Of a stretch of 64,000 nucleotides of DNA, positions 9,363 through 17,433 are shown piece by piece. Source of the stretch: Halohasta litchfieldiae (GTDB lineage: Archaea; Halobacteriota; Halobacteria; Halobacteriales; Haloferacaceae); the NCBI RefSeq assembly GCF_002788215.1, contig NZ_CP024845.1, forward strand, positions 3,268,023 through 3,332,022. The letters are read 5' to 3'. The notes under the pieces were generated by a model. It did no database searches and was not told the DNA's origin. It was given only the letters and a program-made list of their open reading frames with translations. Numbering within the stretch: the stretch's first letter is position 1; the number at the start of each line of letters is the position of its first letter. A program made the position numbers and the translations under genes.

Positions 9363-9740
9363 TTATTCGGCTCGGTCGATTGCTTCGTCGACCTCGATTT
9401 CGTCGCTGTCGACCTGTTCTTCGACCTCGACGAGTCGGTCGAGTTTCTGCTCAAACTCCGCCTCGCCGAGTTCGCCAGCGGCATACTGGTGTTTGAGCTC
9501 GTCGAGGGCCGTGCGCTCGGGGTCGTCGGTCGACTGGAGTTTTCTGATCTCGTTCCAGCGCCAGCCGATCCAGAGGCCGAAGGCCGCGAGGATGCTGGCG
9601 GTGACAGCAATAAAAACGGTTGCTGAGGTGTAGTTGGCGACCCACATGAAGCCAACGAGGGCGATGATGTCCGCACCGAACACGACCATCATGCCGAGCA
9701 TAAGATCGGTGACGAGGCCCTCCTCGGGGTCGACTGGCAT
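9363..9740 (-). CDS. SHOCT-domain membrane protein
   Basis: The protein has 125 residues. Two hydrophobic segments (about 10-32 and 36-57) are followed by a charged region. Residues ~78-103 (LDELKHQYAAGELGEAEFEQ) match the short C-terminal SHOCT motif, probably a protein-interaction element. It converges with the MFS gene, 13 bp between the two stop codons. The role is unknown. Confidence 0.8.
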   Translation of the reverse strand: MPVDPEEGLVTDLMLGMMVVFGADIIALVGFMWVANYTSATVFIAVTASILAAFGLWIGWRWNEIRKLQSTDDPERTALDELKHQYAAGELGEAEFEQKLDRLVEVEEQVDSDEIEVDEAIDRAE

Positions 9741-9842
9741 GGTATCGAGAGGTTTGGTCTCCGGATGTATTACTTGTCAGGGTCGCGGGCTGTCGACTCC
9801 AATAGTTCTTTAGTCACTCCTTGCTGAACGTACTGATGTCTT

Positions 9843-12800
9843 ATGAGTCAGGCAACGCTCGGCACTGATCCCTACCAGAACTCGAATCTCTTCTCTAGCT
9901 ACTATTTGTCCGACCGGATCGATGATCTCGACGAGTGGGAGTGCGACGACGAGGCCCGAGACGCATTCGAGCGACTCCAGAACCTCTGGGAGTTGGAGGG
10001 TGGGCTTGTCGACTCCTACGAGGAGGACGAACTGCTCACGGCGTGGATCGACAAGGTCACTGAGGTGTTGGGGTTCGATAGGCTCTCGGAGACGACACTG
10101 CCGGATGGTGGTGGGTACACTGATCGACTCCTGTTCGATACCCCCGAGACTCGCCGGGACGCCGCCGCGCGGAAGAAAGACGGCGACCGTGAGGCCATGT
10201 TCGGGCTGGCCTCGGTCGTCTTGGAGGCCAAACAGTGGGATGCGGATTTCACGAAGCGGTTTGCCGAACAGCGGTCTTATCGGGATGCCTCTCACCAGAT
10301 CAAATACTATCTCGAACACACCCCTGAACGACTCCAGTGGGGGATTCTGACCAATGGGCGGAAATGGCGGCTGTACGGCACCAAGGATTATGCGACTGAA
10401 ATTTATTACGAGGTCGACCTGCCGGAACTGCTCGAAGCCGGAAATCTGGAGCAGTTCAAATACTTTTTCGCCTTCTTTCGGTCGGCGGCATTCCGCGAGA
10501 CGGCGGGTTCGTCGTTTCTCGATACGGTCTGGTCCGAAAGCGAGACCGCGGCCCAAGAACTCGGCGAGGACTTACAGGATAACGTCTTTACGGCCCTGCG
10601 GGTGCTTGGCGAGGGGTTCATTCAGACGAACGATCTCAGTATCGACCCCGCCGACAGCGAGGCGCGGGCCGAACTGAAAGAACAATCGTTGGTGTTGCTC
10701 TACCGGCTGATGTTCGTGCTGTATGCCGAATCGCGTGGGTTGATCCATCCCGACGATCCGAAGATGCAGACCGAGTACGAGGAGAACTTCAGCCTCACCC
10801 AGCGCCGGACCGAGATCCACGACCGGATCGAGGACGGCGACTCCTACGAGGATTTCAGCGGGTATTCGACGGGGATCTGGAGCCAGTTGCAGGACCTGTT
10901 CGGCCTGATCGACAAGGGCGAGGAGGATCTCGGTATTCCGCCGTACAACGGTGGGCTGTTCGATGACGCTTCCCACGCGTTTCTGGCAGACAACGAGGTG
11001 GCAGATCGGTATCTCGCGGAGGTGATCCACCGGCTCGGGACGACCGAGGGCGAGGATGGGTCGCCGGTGTTGGCCGACTACGCCGATCTCGATACGCGGC
11101 ATTTGGGGAGTATTTACGAGGGTCTGCTGGAACACGAGTTCCGCATCGCGCCGGAGCAGTACGCCGCGGTCGCCGAAGACGGCGGCGAGGTCTGGAGGTC
11201 AGCCACGGAGGTCAGCGTGGCCGACGCCGTCGAGACCGTCGACGAGGGGCATCTCTATGTGGTCAACGACGACGGCGAGCGAAAGGCGACGGGGGCGTAC
11301 TACACGCCCGACTACGTGGTCTCCTACATCGTCGAGGAGACAGTCGACCCCCTCATCGCCGAGATCAAAGCCGATCTCGCAGCCGAGGGGCTGGAACCCG
11401 GCGACAAGGGGTATTTCGCGCCGTTTTTCGAGCAGGTCAAGGAACTCACGGTGCTCGATCCGGCGATGGGGAGTGGGCATTTCCTGACGAGTGCGACCGC
11501 GTATCTCACCGAGCAGGTGATGGAGGTCGTCCGCGAGCAGGAGATTCAGAGCTACGACGAGCAGGACTTGCGGCGGCAGATCGCCAAGGAGTGCATCTAC
11601 GGCGTCGACATCAACGGGATGGCGGTCGAACTTGGCAAACTGTCGATGTGGCTCGAAACGCTGGCCGCCGACAAGCCGCTGGCGTTTCTGGACCACCACC
11701 TCAAAGCGGGCAACTCGCTGGTTGGCTCGGATATTACCGACGTGCTGGCCGAGGATGGTGAGACGGAGGATGGCCAGTTGACGCTCGGGCAGGCGTTGGC
11801 GCGGGCGCGGCAGCAGACGCTCGGCCACGTGATGGATCTCATGCAGGACTTGCTGGCCATCGACAACGACGGGCTGGCCGACATCAAGTCGATGGAGGAG
11901 CTGTACGACGAGATCCGCGCCGATCCGCTTTATAAACGGCTGTTCGAGGTGGCCAATGTGCATACCGCCGCACAGTTCGGTGTCGACGTGCCCGAGGGTG
12001 TATATGAGAAGATGGCCGGGGCGATTGATGACACTGATAAGTGGGCAGAGATTCGGGAGGAGGATTGGTTTACATCGGCGCAAGCACTGGCTGGCGAGCA
12101 GTCGTTTTTCCACTGGGAATTAGAGTATCCTGAAGTGTTCTTTAGTGAGGATGGGGAGAAGCAAGACGATGCTGGGTTTGATGCATTAATCGGGAATCCA
12201 CCGTGGGTGCGTAGTATCAACTTGAAATCATCAGATATGAGCAGTTGGAGATATTATAGAAATTCCTATCAATCAGCTAGTAGTGGTGAATATGATATAT
12301 ACCTCTGCTTTATTGAAAAAGGTATTTCTCTAATAAACTCTGACGGTGAGTTTGGATATATAACACCAAATAAATGGATAACATCACAGGTCGGTTCAAA
12401 TCTGCGAGATATCCTTTCGTGTGGCAAATATGCCAAATCTATAATAGATTTCGGTTCACACCAACTTTTCGAAGGAATAACCACATACTCTTCCCTACTG
12501 TTCCTTAATAAACAAAATAATTCTGAGGTTTATATTCAGGAATTGATCGAAGAGGATACTTCCGATCATCCAGATATTAAAACAGATCAGTTTTGGCAAA
12601 ATGGGACCGTTGAAACAGAGTCACTTACCTCAGATCCTTGGTCATTCAACCTAGGTCCTATCGGCAATCTCTTTGATAAGCTCGCTACACTCCCTTCACT
12701 TGGCGATGAAGCGAATGTATTTATGGGAACAGGTACGAGAGCAGATTCTGTATTTCTACTTGAACAAGATGGTTCTGAATTATATTCCCCAGCACTTGAA

Positions 12801-14180
12801 GAAACAGTTTCAATTGAAGAGGAATTACTTCGTCCGGGTTTAAAAGGAAGCGATATTGAGAATTATAGTTTTGAACGCAATCGAAGATTAATATTCCCGT
12901 ACAATATTGGAGATAATAAGTGTGAACCAATTCAACCGAAGGAACTCCAAACGTCTTACCCAAAGTGCTGGGAATATCTCAATAAAAATAGAGAAGAACT
13001 TGAGCAAAGAGAAGGTGGAAAATTTGTTGACGAAGAGCTGTGGTATGTCTATGGCTATCCACGTAGTATGAATAAGTTAGGAAATGAAAAGATTGTGTTG
13101 CCAGATGTTGTAAATGAGGCTGAAATGGCCTATGATTCTGAAGGATGGTATATTCTTGACACGGCATATGGGATTGTGTCTGACAACCATGATGAGCGAT
13201 ATTTAACAGCAATATTGAATTCTGATCTGTTAACAAGCTATCTACAGCTTTCAGGCACTGATCTTCGTGGTGGCTATTTCCGTATGAAAACAGCGTATCT
13301 GAATCCATTCCCTATTCCAGACTTGAAGATTGATATCCGTGAAAATAAACGAGAACAATTCAGAGATATAGGTACAGAACTGGCCGAAAATATCGTAGAG
13401 GGGAGTCAGAATACGGACACTATTGAAATCATTGGACAAGAGGGCTCTCAGGAAGTTTTGGTTCCAATTACAGAGTCTAGAAGTGATTTGACGAAGAAAT
13501 TAAAATCACTTAACCTCTCTCTTCTAGACCACCTCGGCTCCTACTCCGATGGCCCGACCCTCTCAGACATCGGCCTGACCCAACCCCCACGCGGCGCGGC
13601 GGAGTCGATCCTCCAGCAGACCGCCGCGGAGAAGCCGAACCTCCGGGTCGGTGAGGCCAGCGTGGTTCGGGAGTCCGACAACACCGTCGAAATCCGATTG
13701 ACGGCGCGGTATAAACCGAGCGAGACGCGACCGGAGGGAGGGTCTCGAACCGGAACGGGCGACGCCCGTGGAGGGAGCGAGGACGATGCCCTCGACGAGA
13801 GCGATTTCGAAGTCGACCAGTGGGGATACACCGAAACCGACCCCCAGCCCGCCTTACGGATCACCGATCTCACCAAGGCGGAGGCCGATCTGATCGCGGC
13901 CTTTGTTCCGGTGGCCGTCGACGAAGCCGGTGGGTTTGCGGGCTTCCGTGAGACGGCGACGAAAACGAACTCGCTGGTCGACCGGCTTCGGAAGTTGACG
14001 CTTCCGGCTGTGGATGACGTGGAAGCTGAGTTGACGGGGTATATGCAGACCGTCGAGCGAGCCGAGGAGTTAGAGGCGAAAATCGAGTCGACTGACGCGC
14101 TGATTGACGAGATTGTATATGAGCTGTATGGCTTGACTGACGAAGAAATCGAGATTGTTGAGGAGGCTGTCGGGGAGTAG
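9843..14180 (+). CDS. Eco57I-type (type IIG) restriction-modification enzyme, single chain
   Basis: The 1,445-residue protein has an N-terminal nuclease-like region (VVLEAKQWD at 126-133, fitting a PD-(D/E)xK site). A long helical connector leads to an adenine-N6 methyltransferase core with motif I LDPAMGSGHF near 538 and motif IV NPPWV at 785-789. Residues ~795-1225 form the variable target-recognition region. The family cuts and methylates DNA with one polypeptide. The recognition region (about 12,225-13,520) is strikingly A+T-rich compared with both ends of the gene, suggesting exchange of the specificity domain. A structured repeat lies directly downstream. The gene interrupts the menD-menB neighbourhood. 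Confidence 0.88.
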   Translation: MSQATLGTDPYQNSNLFSSYYLSDRIDDLDEWECDDEARDAFERLQNLWELEGGLVDSYEEDELLTAWIDKVTEVLGFDRLSETTLPDGGGYTDRLLFDTPETRRDAAARKKDGDREAMFGLASVVLEAKQWDADFTKRFAEQRSYRDASHQIKYYLEHTPERLQWGILTNGRKWRLYGTKDYATEIYYEVDLPELLEAGNLEQFKYFFAFFRSAAFRETAGSSFLDTVWSESETAAQELGEDLQDNVFTALRVLGEGFIQTNDLSIDPADSEARAELKEQSLVLLYRLMFVLYAESRGLIHPDDPKMQTEYEENFSLTQRRTEIHDRIEDGDSYEDFSGYSTGIWSQLQDLFGLIDKGEEDLGIPPYNGGLFDDASHAFLADNEVADRYLAEVIHRLGTTEGEDGSPVLADYADLDTRHLGSIYEGLLEHEFRIAPEQYAAVAEDGGEVWRSATEVSVADAVETVDEGHLYVVNDDGERKATGAYYTPDYVVSYIVEETVDPLIAEIKADLAAEGLEPGDKGYFAPFFEQVKELTVLDPAMGSGHFLTSATAYLTEQVMEVVREQEIQSYDEQDLRRQIAKECIYGVDINGMAVELGKLSMWLETLAADKPLAFLDHHLKAGNSLVGSDITDVLAEDGETEDGQLTLGQALARARQQTLGHVMDLMQDLLAIDNDGLADIKSMEELYDEIRADPLYKRLFEVANVHTAAQFGVDVPEGVYEKMAGAIDDTDKWAEIREEDWFTSAQALAGEQSFFHWELEYPEVFFSEDGEKQDDAGFDALIGNPPWVRSINLKSSDMSSWRYYRNSYQSASSGEYDIYLCFIEKGISLINSDGEFGYITPNKWITSQVGSNLRDILSCGKYAKSIIDFGSHQLFEGITTYSSLLFLNKQNNSEVYIQELIEEDTSDHPDIKTDQFWQNGTVETESLTSDPWSFNLGPIGNLFDKLATLPSLGDEANVFMGTGTRADSVFLLEQDGSELYSPALEETVSIEEELLRPGLKGSDIENYSFERNRRLIFPYNIGDNKCEPIQPKELQTSYPKCWEYLNKNREELEQREGGKFVDEELWYVYGYPRSMNKLGNEKIVLPDVVNEAEMAYDSEGWYILDTAYGIVSDNHDERYLTAILNSDLLTSYLQLSGTDLRGGYFRMKTAYLNPFPIPDLKIDIRENKREQFRDIGTELAENIVEGSQNTDTIEIIGQEGSQEVLVPITESRSDLTKKLKSLNLSLLDHLGSYSDGPTLSDIGLTQPPRGAAESILQQTAAEKPNLRVGEASVVRESDNTVEIRLTARYKPSETRPEGGSRTGTGDARGGSEDDALDESDFEVDQWGYTETDPQPALRITDLTKAEADLIAAFVPVAVDEAGGFAGFRETATKTNSLVDRLRKLTLPAVDDVEAELTGYMQTVERAEELEAKIESTDALIDEIVYELYGLTDEEIEIVEEAVGE

Positions 14181-14185
14181 TATCC

Positions 14186-14298
14186 GCGAGCGAAAGCGAG
14201 CGGTTCTCTGCCGAACACAGTGAGGCAGTCTTTTTGGTCCAGATTTTTCAAGGCGTGGTTGGCGAACGCAGTGAGCCAACCCAACGCAGAAAAAGGTG
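14186..14298 (+). repeat. Structured non-coding repeat, copy R1
   Basis: R1 starts 6 bp after the restriction-modification stop codon. Its order is GAGCGAAAGCGAGCGGTTCTC, a hairpin TGCC/GGCA, a T run CTTTTTGGTCCAGATTTTTC, then a long hairpin at 14244-14294. That hairpin has stems TTTTTC/GAAAAA, GCGT/ACGC and GGTTGGC/GCCAACC and a loop GAACGCAGTGA. R2 (14651) keeps the layout with different but still paired bases. Confidence 0.85.
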
Positions 14299-14329
14299 GT
14301 TTTGAGTGTAGGGTCTCTCACAGTGAGGT

Positions 14330-14650
14330 ATGGTAAGCGAAGATACAGTCCTCGATACGTTTCCGGACAGTCCAGTGACCACGGCCGCACTCTCGGAGCT
14401 CGAAAATCACGACGATATTCTGACGGCGATCCCGCTCATCTCGGAGGCTCGCGGCGCAAAGGAACTCTCCAAACACGCGGTGATCCAAACCGACTCAGTC
14501 GCCATTGTCGTCGTCTACAATGACGGCGAGGGATGGACCGTCGACCACCGCGTCGACGGCACCGACCGCGACAATGACGAGGTATTCGAGGAGGCAATGG
14601 TCGCCGCACAGGGTGAAACGTCGCTGGTCGACGCACCCGACGAGAAGTAG
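14330..14650 (+). CDS. Hypothetical small acidic protein
   Basis: I do not recognise this 106-residue protein (MVSEDTVLDTFPDSPVTTAAL...). It is acidic and soluble, with no cysteine motif or membrane segment. A central strand-like stretch VAIVVVYNDGEGWTVDHRV suggests a small alpha/beta fold. It is bracketed by two copies of the structured repeat (14186-14298 and 14651-14768), so gene and repeats could have moved as a unit. It follows the restriction-modification gene on the same strand; a link to restriction is only positional. Confidence 0.65.
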   Translation: MVSEDTVLDTFPDSPVTTAALSELENHDDILTAIPLISEARGAKELSKHAVIQTDSVAIVVVYNDGEGWTVDHRVDGTDRDNDEVFEEAMVAAQGETSLVDAPDEK

Positions 14651-14768
14651 TCCACGAGAGAAGCAAGCGGTTCACTGCCGAACGGAGTGAGGCAGCCTTT
14701 TTGATCCACATTTTTGCGGTGAGCGGTGGCCGAACGGAGTGAGGCCACCCGAACCGTAAAAAGGTGGG
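14651..14768 (+). repeat. Structured non-coding repeat, copy R2
   Basis: R2 begins at the base after the stop codon of the small gene. It has the same order as R1: AGCGGTTCACTGCC, a TGCC/GGCA hairpin, then CTTTTTGATCCACATTTTTG. The long hairpin (about 14711-14762) has stems TTTTT/AAAAA, CGGT/ACCG and GGTGGCC/GGCCACC around GAACGGAGTGA. Several base pairs differ from R1 on both sides at once. Confidence 0.85.
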
Positions 14769-14771
14769 AGT

Positions 14772-16364
14772 CTACTCCGACGCAGAAACAGGTGGTTTGG
14801 GAAGCCGAAGTTCGACAGTCGACCCAAGCTGTTGTGGCTCGATGACACTGACTGTGCCACCGACACCGGTGACAATCCAGTAGACGAGCCACAGCCCGAG
14901 GCCGCGACCGTGGGCCAGCGGCGTCTCCTCGCCGGATTCGAGGACCGACCGCTCCAACTCGGGGAGCCCCGGTCCCTCGTCCCGCACCCGAATCGCGACG
15001 TGTGTGTCGGTCTCGGCCAGTTCGATCCCGACGGTGGGAGTCTCACCTGTGTGTTTGGCGGCGTTGTCGACCAGTTCCCAGACGGCCGTTTCCAGCCGTG
15101 GGGCCGTGTCGACCACGCATGTTTCGAGTCCCGAGGCGGCAATCGATGCCTCGGGATACTGGTCGCCGAGTTGGTCGACCACGCGGTCGACGAGCGGGCG
15201 GAGATCGATAGGCTTCCGCTCGATAGGCCCGTCGAGCGTTTGTTCGAGCTTTTGGGCCGTCTCACTCAGATCGAGCAACCGATCCGAGGTCGTCCGCACG
15301 CGCTTGGCCAGCGTCTGCTGTTGGCCCACCAACTGGTCTTCGAGCATCTCGGCGTAGCCGTTGATAACGCCGACATCGTTGCGCAGATTGTGACGAAGCA
15401 CACGGTTGATGACGCTGATCAGTCCGTCCCGACGCTTCCGCTCGGTGACGTTCCGAGTCATCCCTTGGACGGCAACGATATCTTCGGTAGTGCGCTCGCT
15501 TTCGGGCACCTCGCTGTCGTAGATCGGCGTCCCGCGAACATCGGCGTAAATGACGTCACCTGCCTTCGTCTCCAAGGGGAGATACCGCTCCTCGACTGTC
15601 TCGCCCGACAGAATCTGTTCGAGAAGCTCCATGGCGCGTTCTGCGGCCTCCTCGTCGGGAAAGACCAGCTGCATCGACGAGCCGGTGAGTTCTTCGGGCT
15701 CGTAGCCCAGCAACTCGACGACGGACGGGCTGTTGTAGGTGAACTGTCCGTTGAGATCGAGCCGAAAGACGTGATCGAAACTGGCGTCGATGACTGCGCG
15801 ATAGATCTCACTGCGTTCGTTGAGCTGGGTTTCCCACGCCGTGAGTTCCTGTTCGTACTGCTGTTGTTCGATCTCGTAGCCAGCCATCTGTGCCACCAGA
15901 TGGCTGAACGATTTTTCGGCCTCGGAAAACGGCTCAGCACGTGCGTTTTGGGCGGTAAAACAGACTGTTCCGTACGGTTCGCCGTCGACCAAAATCGGTG
16001 CACCGTGGTAACAGTGAATGCCGTATTCGACAGCATCCACACTATCTTCGAGTCCCACGTCGGTGACGTCGGAAAACGCGACGATCTCCTCTTCGCGAAT
16101 CGTCCGCAAACAGTAGGTGGTGTTGAGATCTCGCTTGAGCCCAGTCGGATCGGGTTGCTCGCCCGGATCGGTACTGATGAGGACTTCCCAGTGGTCGGTC
16201 TCCTGATCGATCGTGGTGACGATTCCCATGTCGACGCCGAACTGTGAGACACCGACATCGAGGGCGTCTCGGAGCCGCTCTTCAAGTGGGCGGTCGGTTT
16301 GCATCACCTCGTAGAGTCGTGAGTATGCCGTCTGGCGATCAAACCCTGCTTGGATCCCACTCAT
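14772..16364 (-). CDS. GAF-PAS sensor histidine kinase, cytoplasmic
   Basis: The 530-residue protein has no membrane segment. A GAF domain spans ~25-165 (GIHCYHGAPILVDGEPYGTV) and a PAS domain ~190-310 (FRLDLNGQFTYNSPSVVELLGYEPEEL). The dimerisation and phosphoacceptor site has H in RHNLRNDVG near 336, followed by an ATPase domain with N box ELVDNAAKH and G boxes DEGPGLP and GRGLGLWL. It should sense a cytosolic cue such as redox state or a ligand and phosphorylate an unlinked regulator. It is divergent from menB. The R2 repeat lies just beyond its 3' end. Confidence 0.92.
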   Translation of the reverse strand: MSGIQAGFDRQTAYSRLYEVMQTDRPLEERLRDALDVGVSQFGVDMGIVTTIDQETDHWEVLISTDPGEQPDPTGLKRDLNTTYCLRTIREEEIVAFSDVTDVGLEDSVDAVEYGIHCYHGAPILVDGEPYGTVCFTAQNARAEPFSEAEKSFSHLVAQMAGYEIEQQQYEQELTAWETQLNERSEIYRAVIDASFDHVFRLDLNGQFTYNSPSVVELLGYEPEELTGSSMQLVFPDEEAAERAMELLEQILSGETVEERYLPLETKAGDVIYADVRGTPIYDSEVPESERTTEDIVAVQGMTRNVTERKRRDGLISVINRVLRHNLRNDVGVINGYAEMLEDQLVGQQQTLAKRVRTTSDRLLDLSETAQKLEQTLDGPIERKPIDLRPLVDRVVDQLGDQYPEASIAASGLETCVVDTAPRLETAVWELVDNAAKHTGETPTVGIELAETDTHVAIRVRDEGPGLPELERSVLESGEETPLAHGRGLGLWLVYWIVTGVGGTVSVIEPQQLGSTVELRLPKPPVSASE

Positions 16365-16483
16365 ACTGCTTGCCCCCGGCTCTCGCTCATACTTATCTAT
16401 TGGGGATACGTCCTATTATAAACTCCGTACGGTGACACCGCAGATCCCGATAGTGCAGACGGTCGACCCCGGTTTCGGCTGGC

Positions 16484-16490
16484 TTTTTAG
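16484..16490 (+). promoter_or_regulatory. TATA-like box of menB
   Basis: TTTTTAG lies 23-29 bp before the ATG at 16513. This supports that start and a leaderless message, rather than the longer reading frame beginning at 16432. Confidence 0.55.
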
Positions 16491-16512
16491 TGCCGCCGTC
16501 CCTCCCTACCGT

Positions 16513-17427
16513 ATGGTTTCGGAACTCTTTGATCCCGACCGCTGGGAGACCGTCGACGCCTTCGCGTTCGACGACATCACCTACCACCGCGGGGTCGACG
16601 TCCCGGCCGTCCGCATCGCCTTTGACCGCCCAGAAGTTCGGAATGCGTTCCGCCCGGGCACGGTCGACGAACTGTACACAGCCCTCGATCACGCCCGCAA
16701 ACAGGCCTCGATTGGCTGCGTGCTTCTGACGGGCAACGGCCCCTCCGAGAAGGACGGCGGCTGGGCCTTCTGCTCGGGCGGCGACCAGTCGGTCCGGGGT
16801 GGCTCGGGCTACGAGTACCGCGACGACGACGAGGCCGCCGCGGACGACGATCCAGCAGTACAGGAAGCCAAGGCCGGTCGACTCCACATTCTGGAAGTCC
16901 AGCGCCTGATTCGGACGATGCCCAAACCAGTCGTCGCCGTCGTGCCGGGCTGGGCAGTCGGTGGCGGCCATTCGCTGCACGTGATCTGTGACCTCACACT
17001 CGCCTCCGACGAACACGCCAAATTCCTCCAGACTGACCCTGATGTCGCCTCCTTCGACGGCGGCTTCGGCTCGGCGTATCTCGCCAAACAGATCGGCCAG
17101 AAGAAGGCCCGAGAAGTGTTCTTCCGGGGAAAAACCTACTCCGCCGAGGAGGCAGCCGATATGGGGATGGTCAACGAAGCAATCGCCCACGAGGATCTCG
17201 AAGACGTCGCCTTAGAGTGGGCCGACGAGATGACTCAAAAGAGCCCGACCGCGATGCGGATGCTCAAATACGCGTTTAATGCGACCGACGACGGGATGAT
17301 GGGCCAGCAGGTGTTCGCCGGCGAGGCGACCCGGCTTGCCTACATGACCGATGAGGCCAAAGAGGGTCGGGATGCGTTTCTCGAAGGCCGCGAGCCCGAT
17401 TTCGACGAGTTCCCGTGGCACTATTAG
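16513..17427 (+). CDS. menB: 1,4-dihydroxy-2-naphthoyl-CoA synthase
   Basis: MenB closes the second ring of the menaquinone head group from o-succinylbenzoyl-CoA. The 304-residue protein has the crotonase fold with the MenB-specific N-terminus (DITYHRGVDVPAVRIAFDRPEVRNAFRP read in two halves). It also has the loop CSGGDQSVRGGSGY, the oxyanion-hole segment VPGWAVGGGHSLH and the C-terminal segment KEGRDAFLEGREPDF. The start at 16513 fits the TATA box and family length; an ATG 27 codons upstream is open but unlikely. It has the same strand and direction as menD, and the two are separated by the restriction-modification block and a kinase. Confidence 0.95.
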   Translation: MVSELFDPDRWETVDAFAFDDITYHRGVDVPAVRIAFDRPEVRNAFRPGTVDELYTALDHARKQASIGCVLLTGNGPSEKDGGWAFCSGGDQSVRGGSGYEYRDDDEAAADDDPAVQEAKAGRLHILEVQRLIRTMPKPVVAVVPGWAVGGGHSLHVICDLTLASDEHAKFLQTDPDVASFDGGFGSAYLAKQIGQKKAREVFFRGKTYSAEEAADMGMVNEAIAHEDLEDVALEWADEMTQKSPTAMRMLKYAFNATDDGMMGQQVFAGEATRLAYMTDEAKEGRDAFLEGREPDFDEFPWHY

Positions 17428-17433
17428 GCGACC

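Noticed and set aside
13541..14284. Long antisense frame at the end of the restriction-modification gene
   Set aside because: It is Ser/Arg-rich in the way of antisense shadows and runs into the structured repeat R1.
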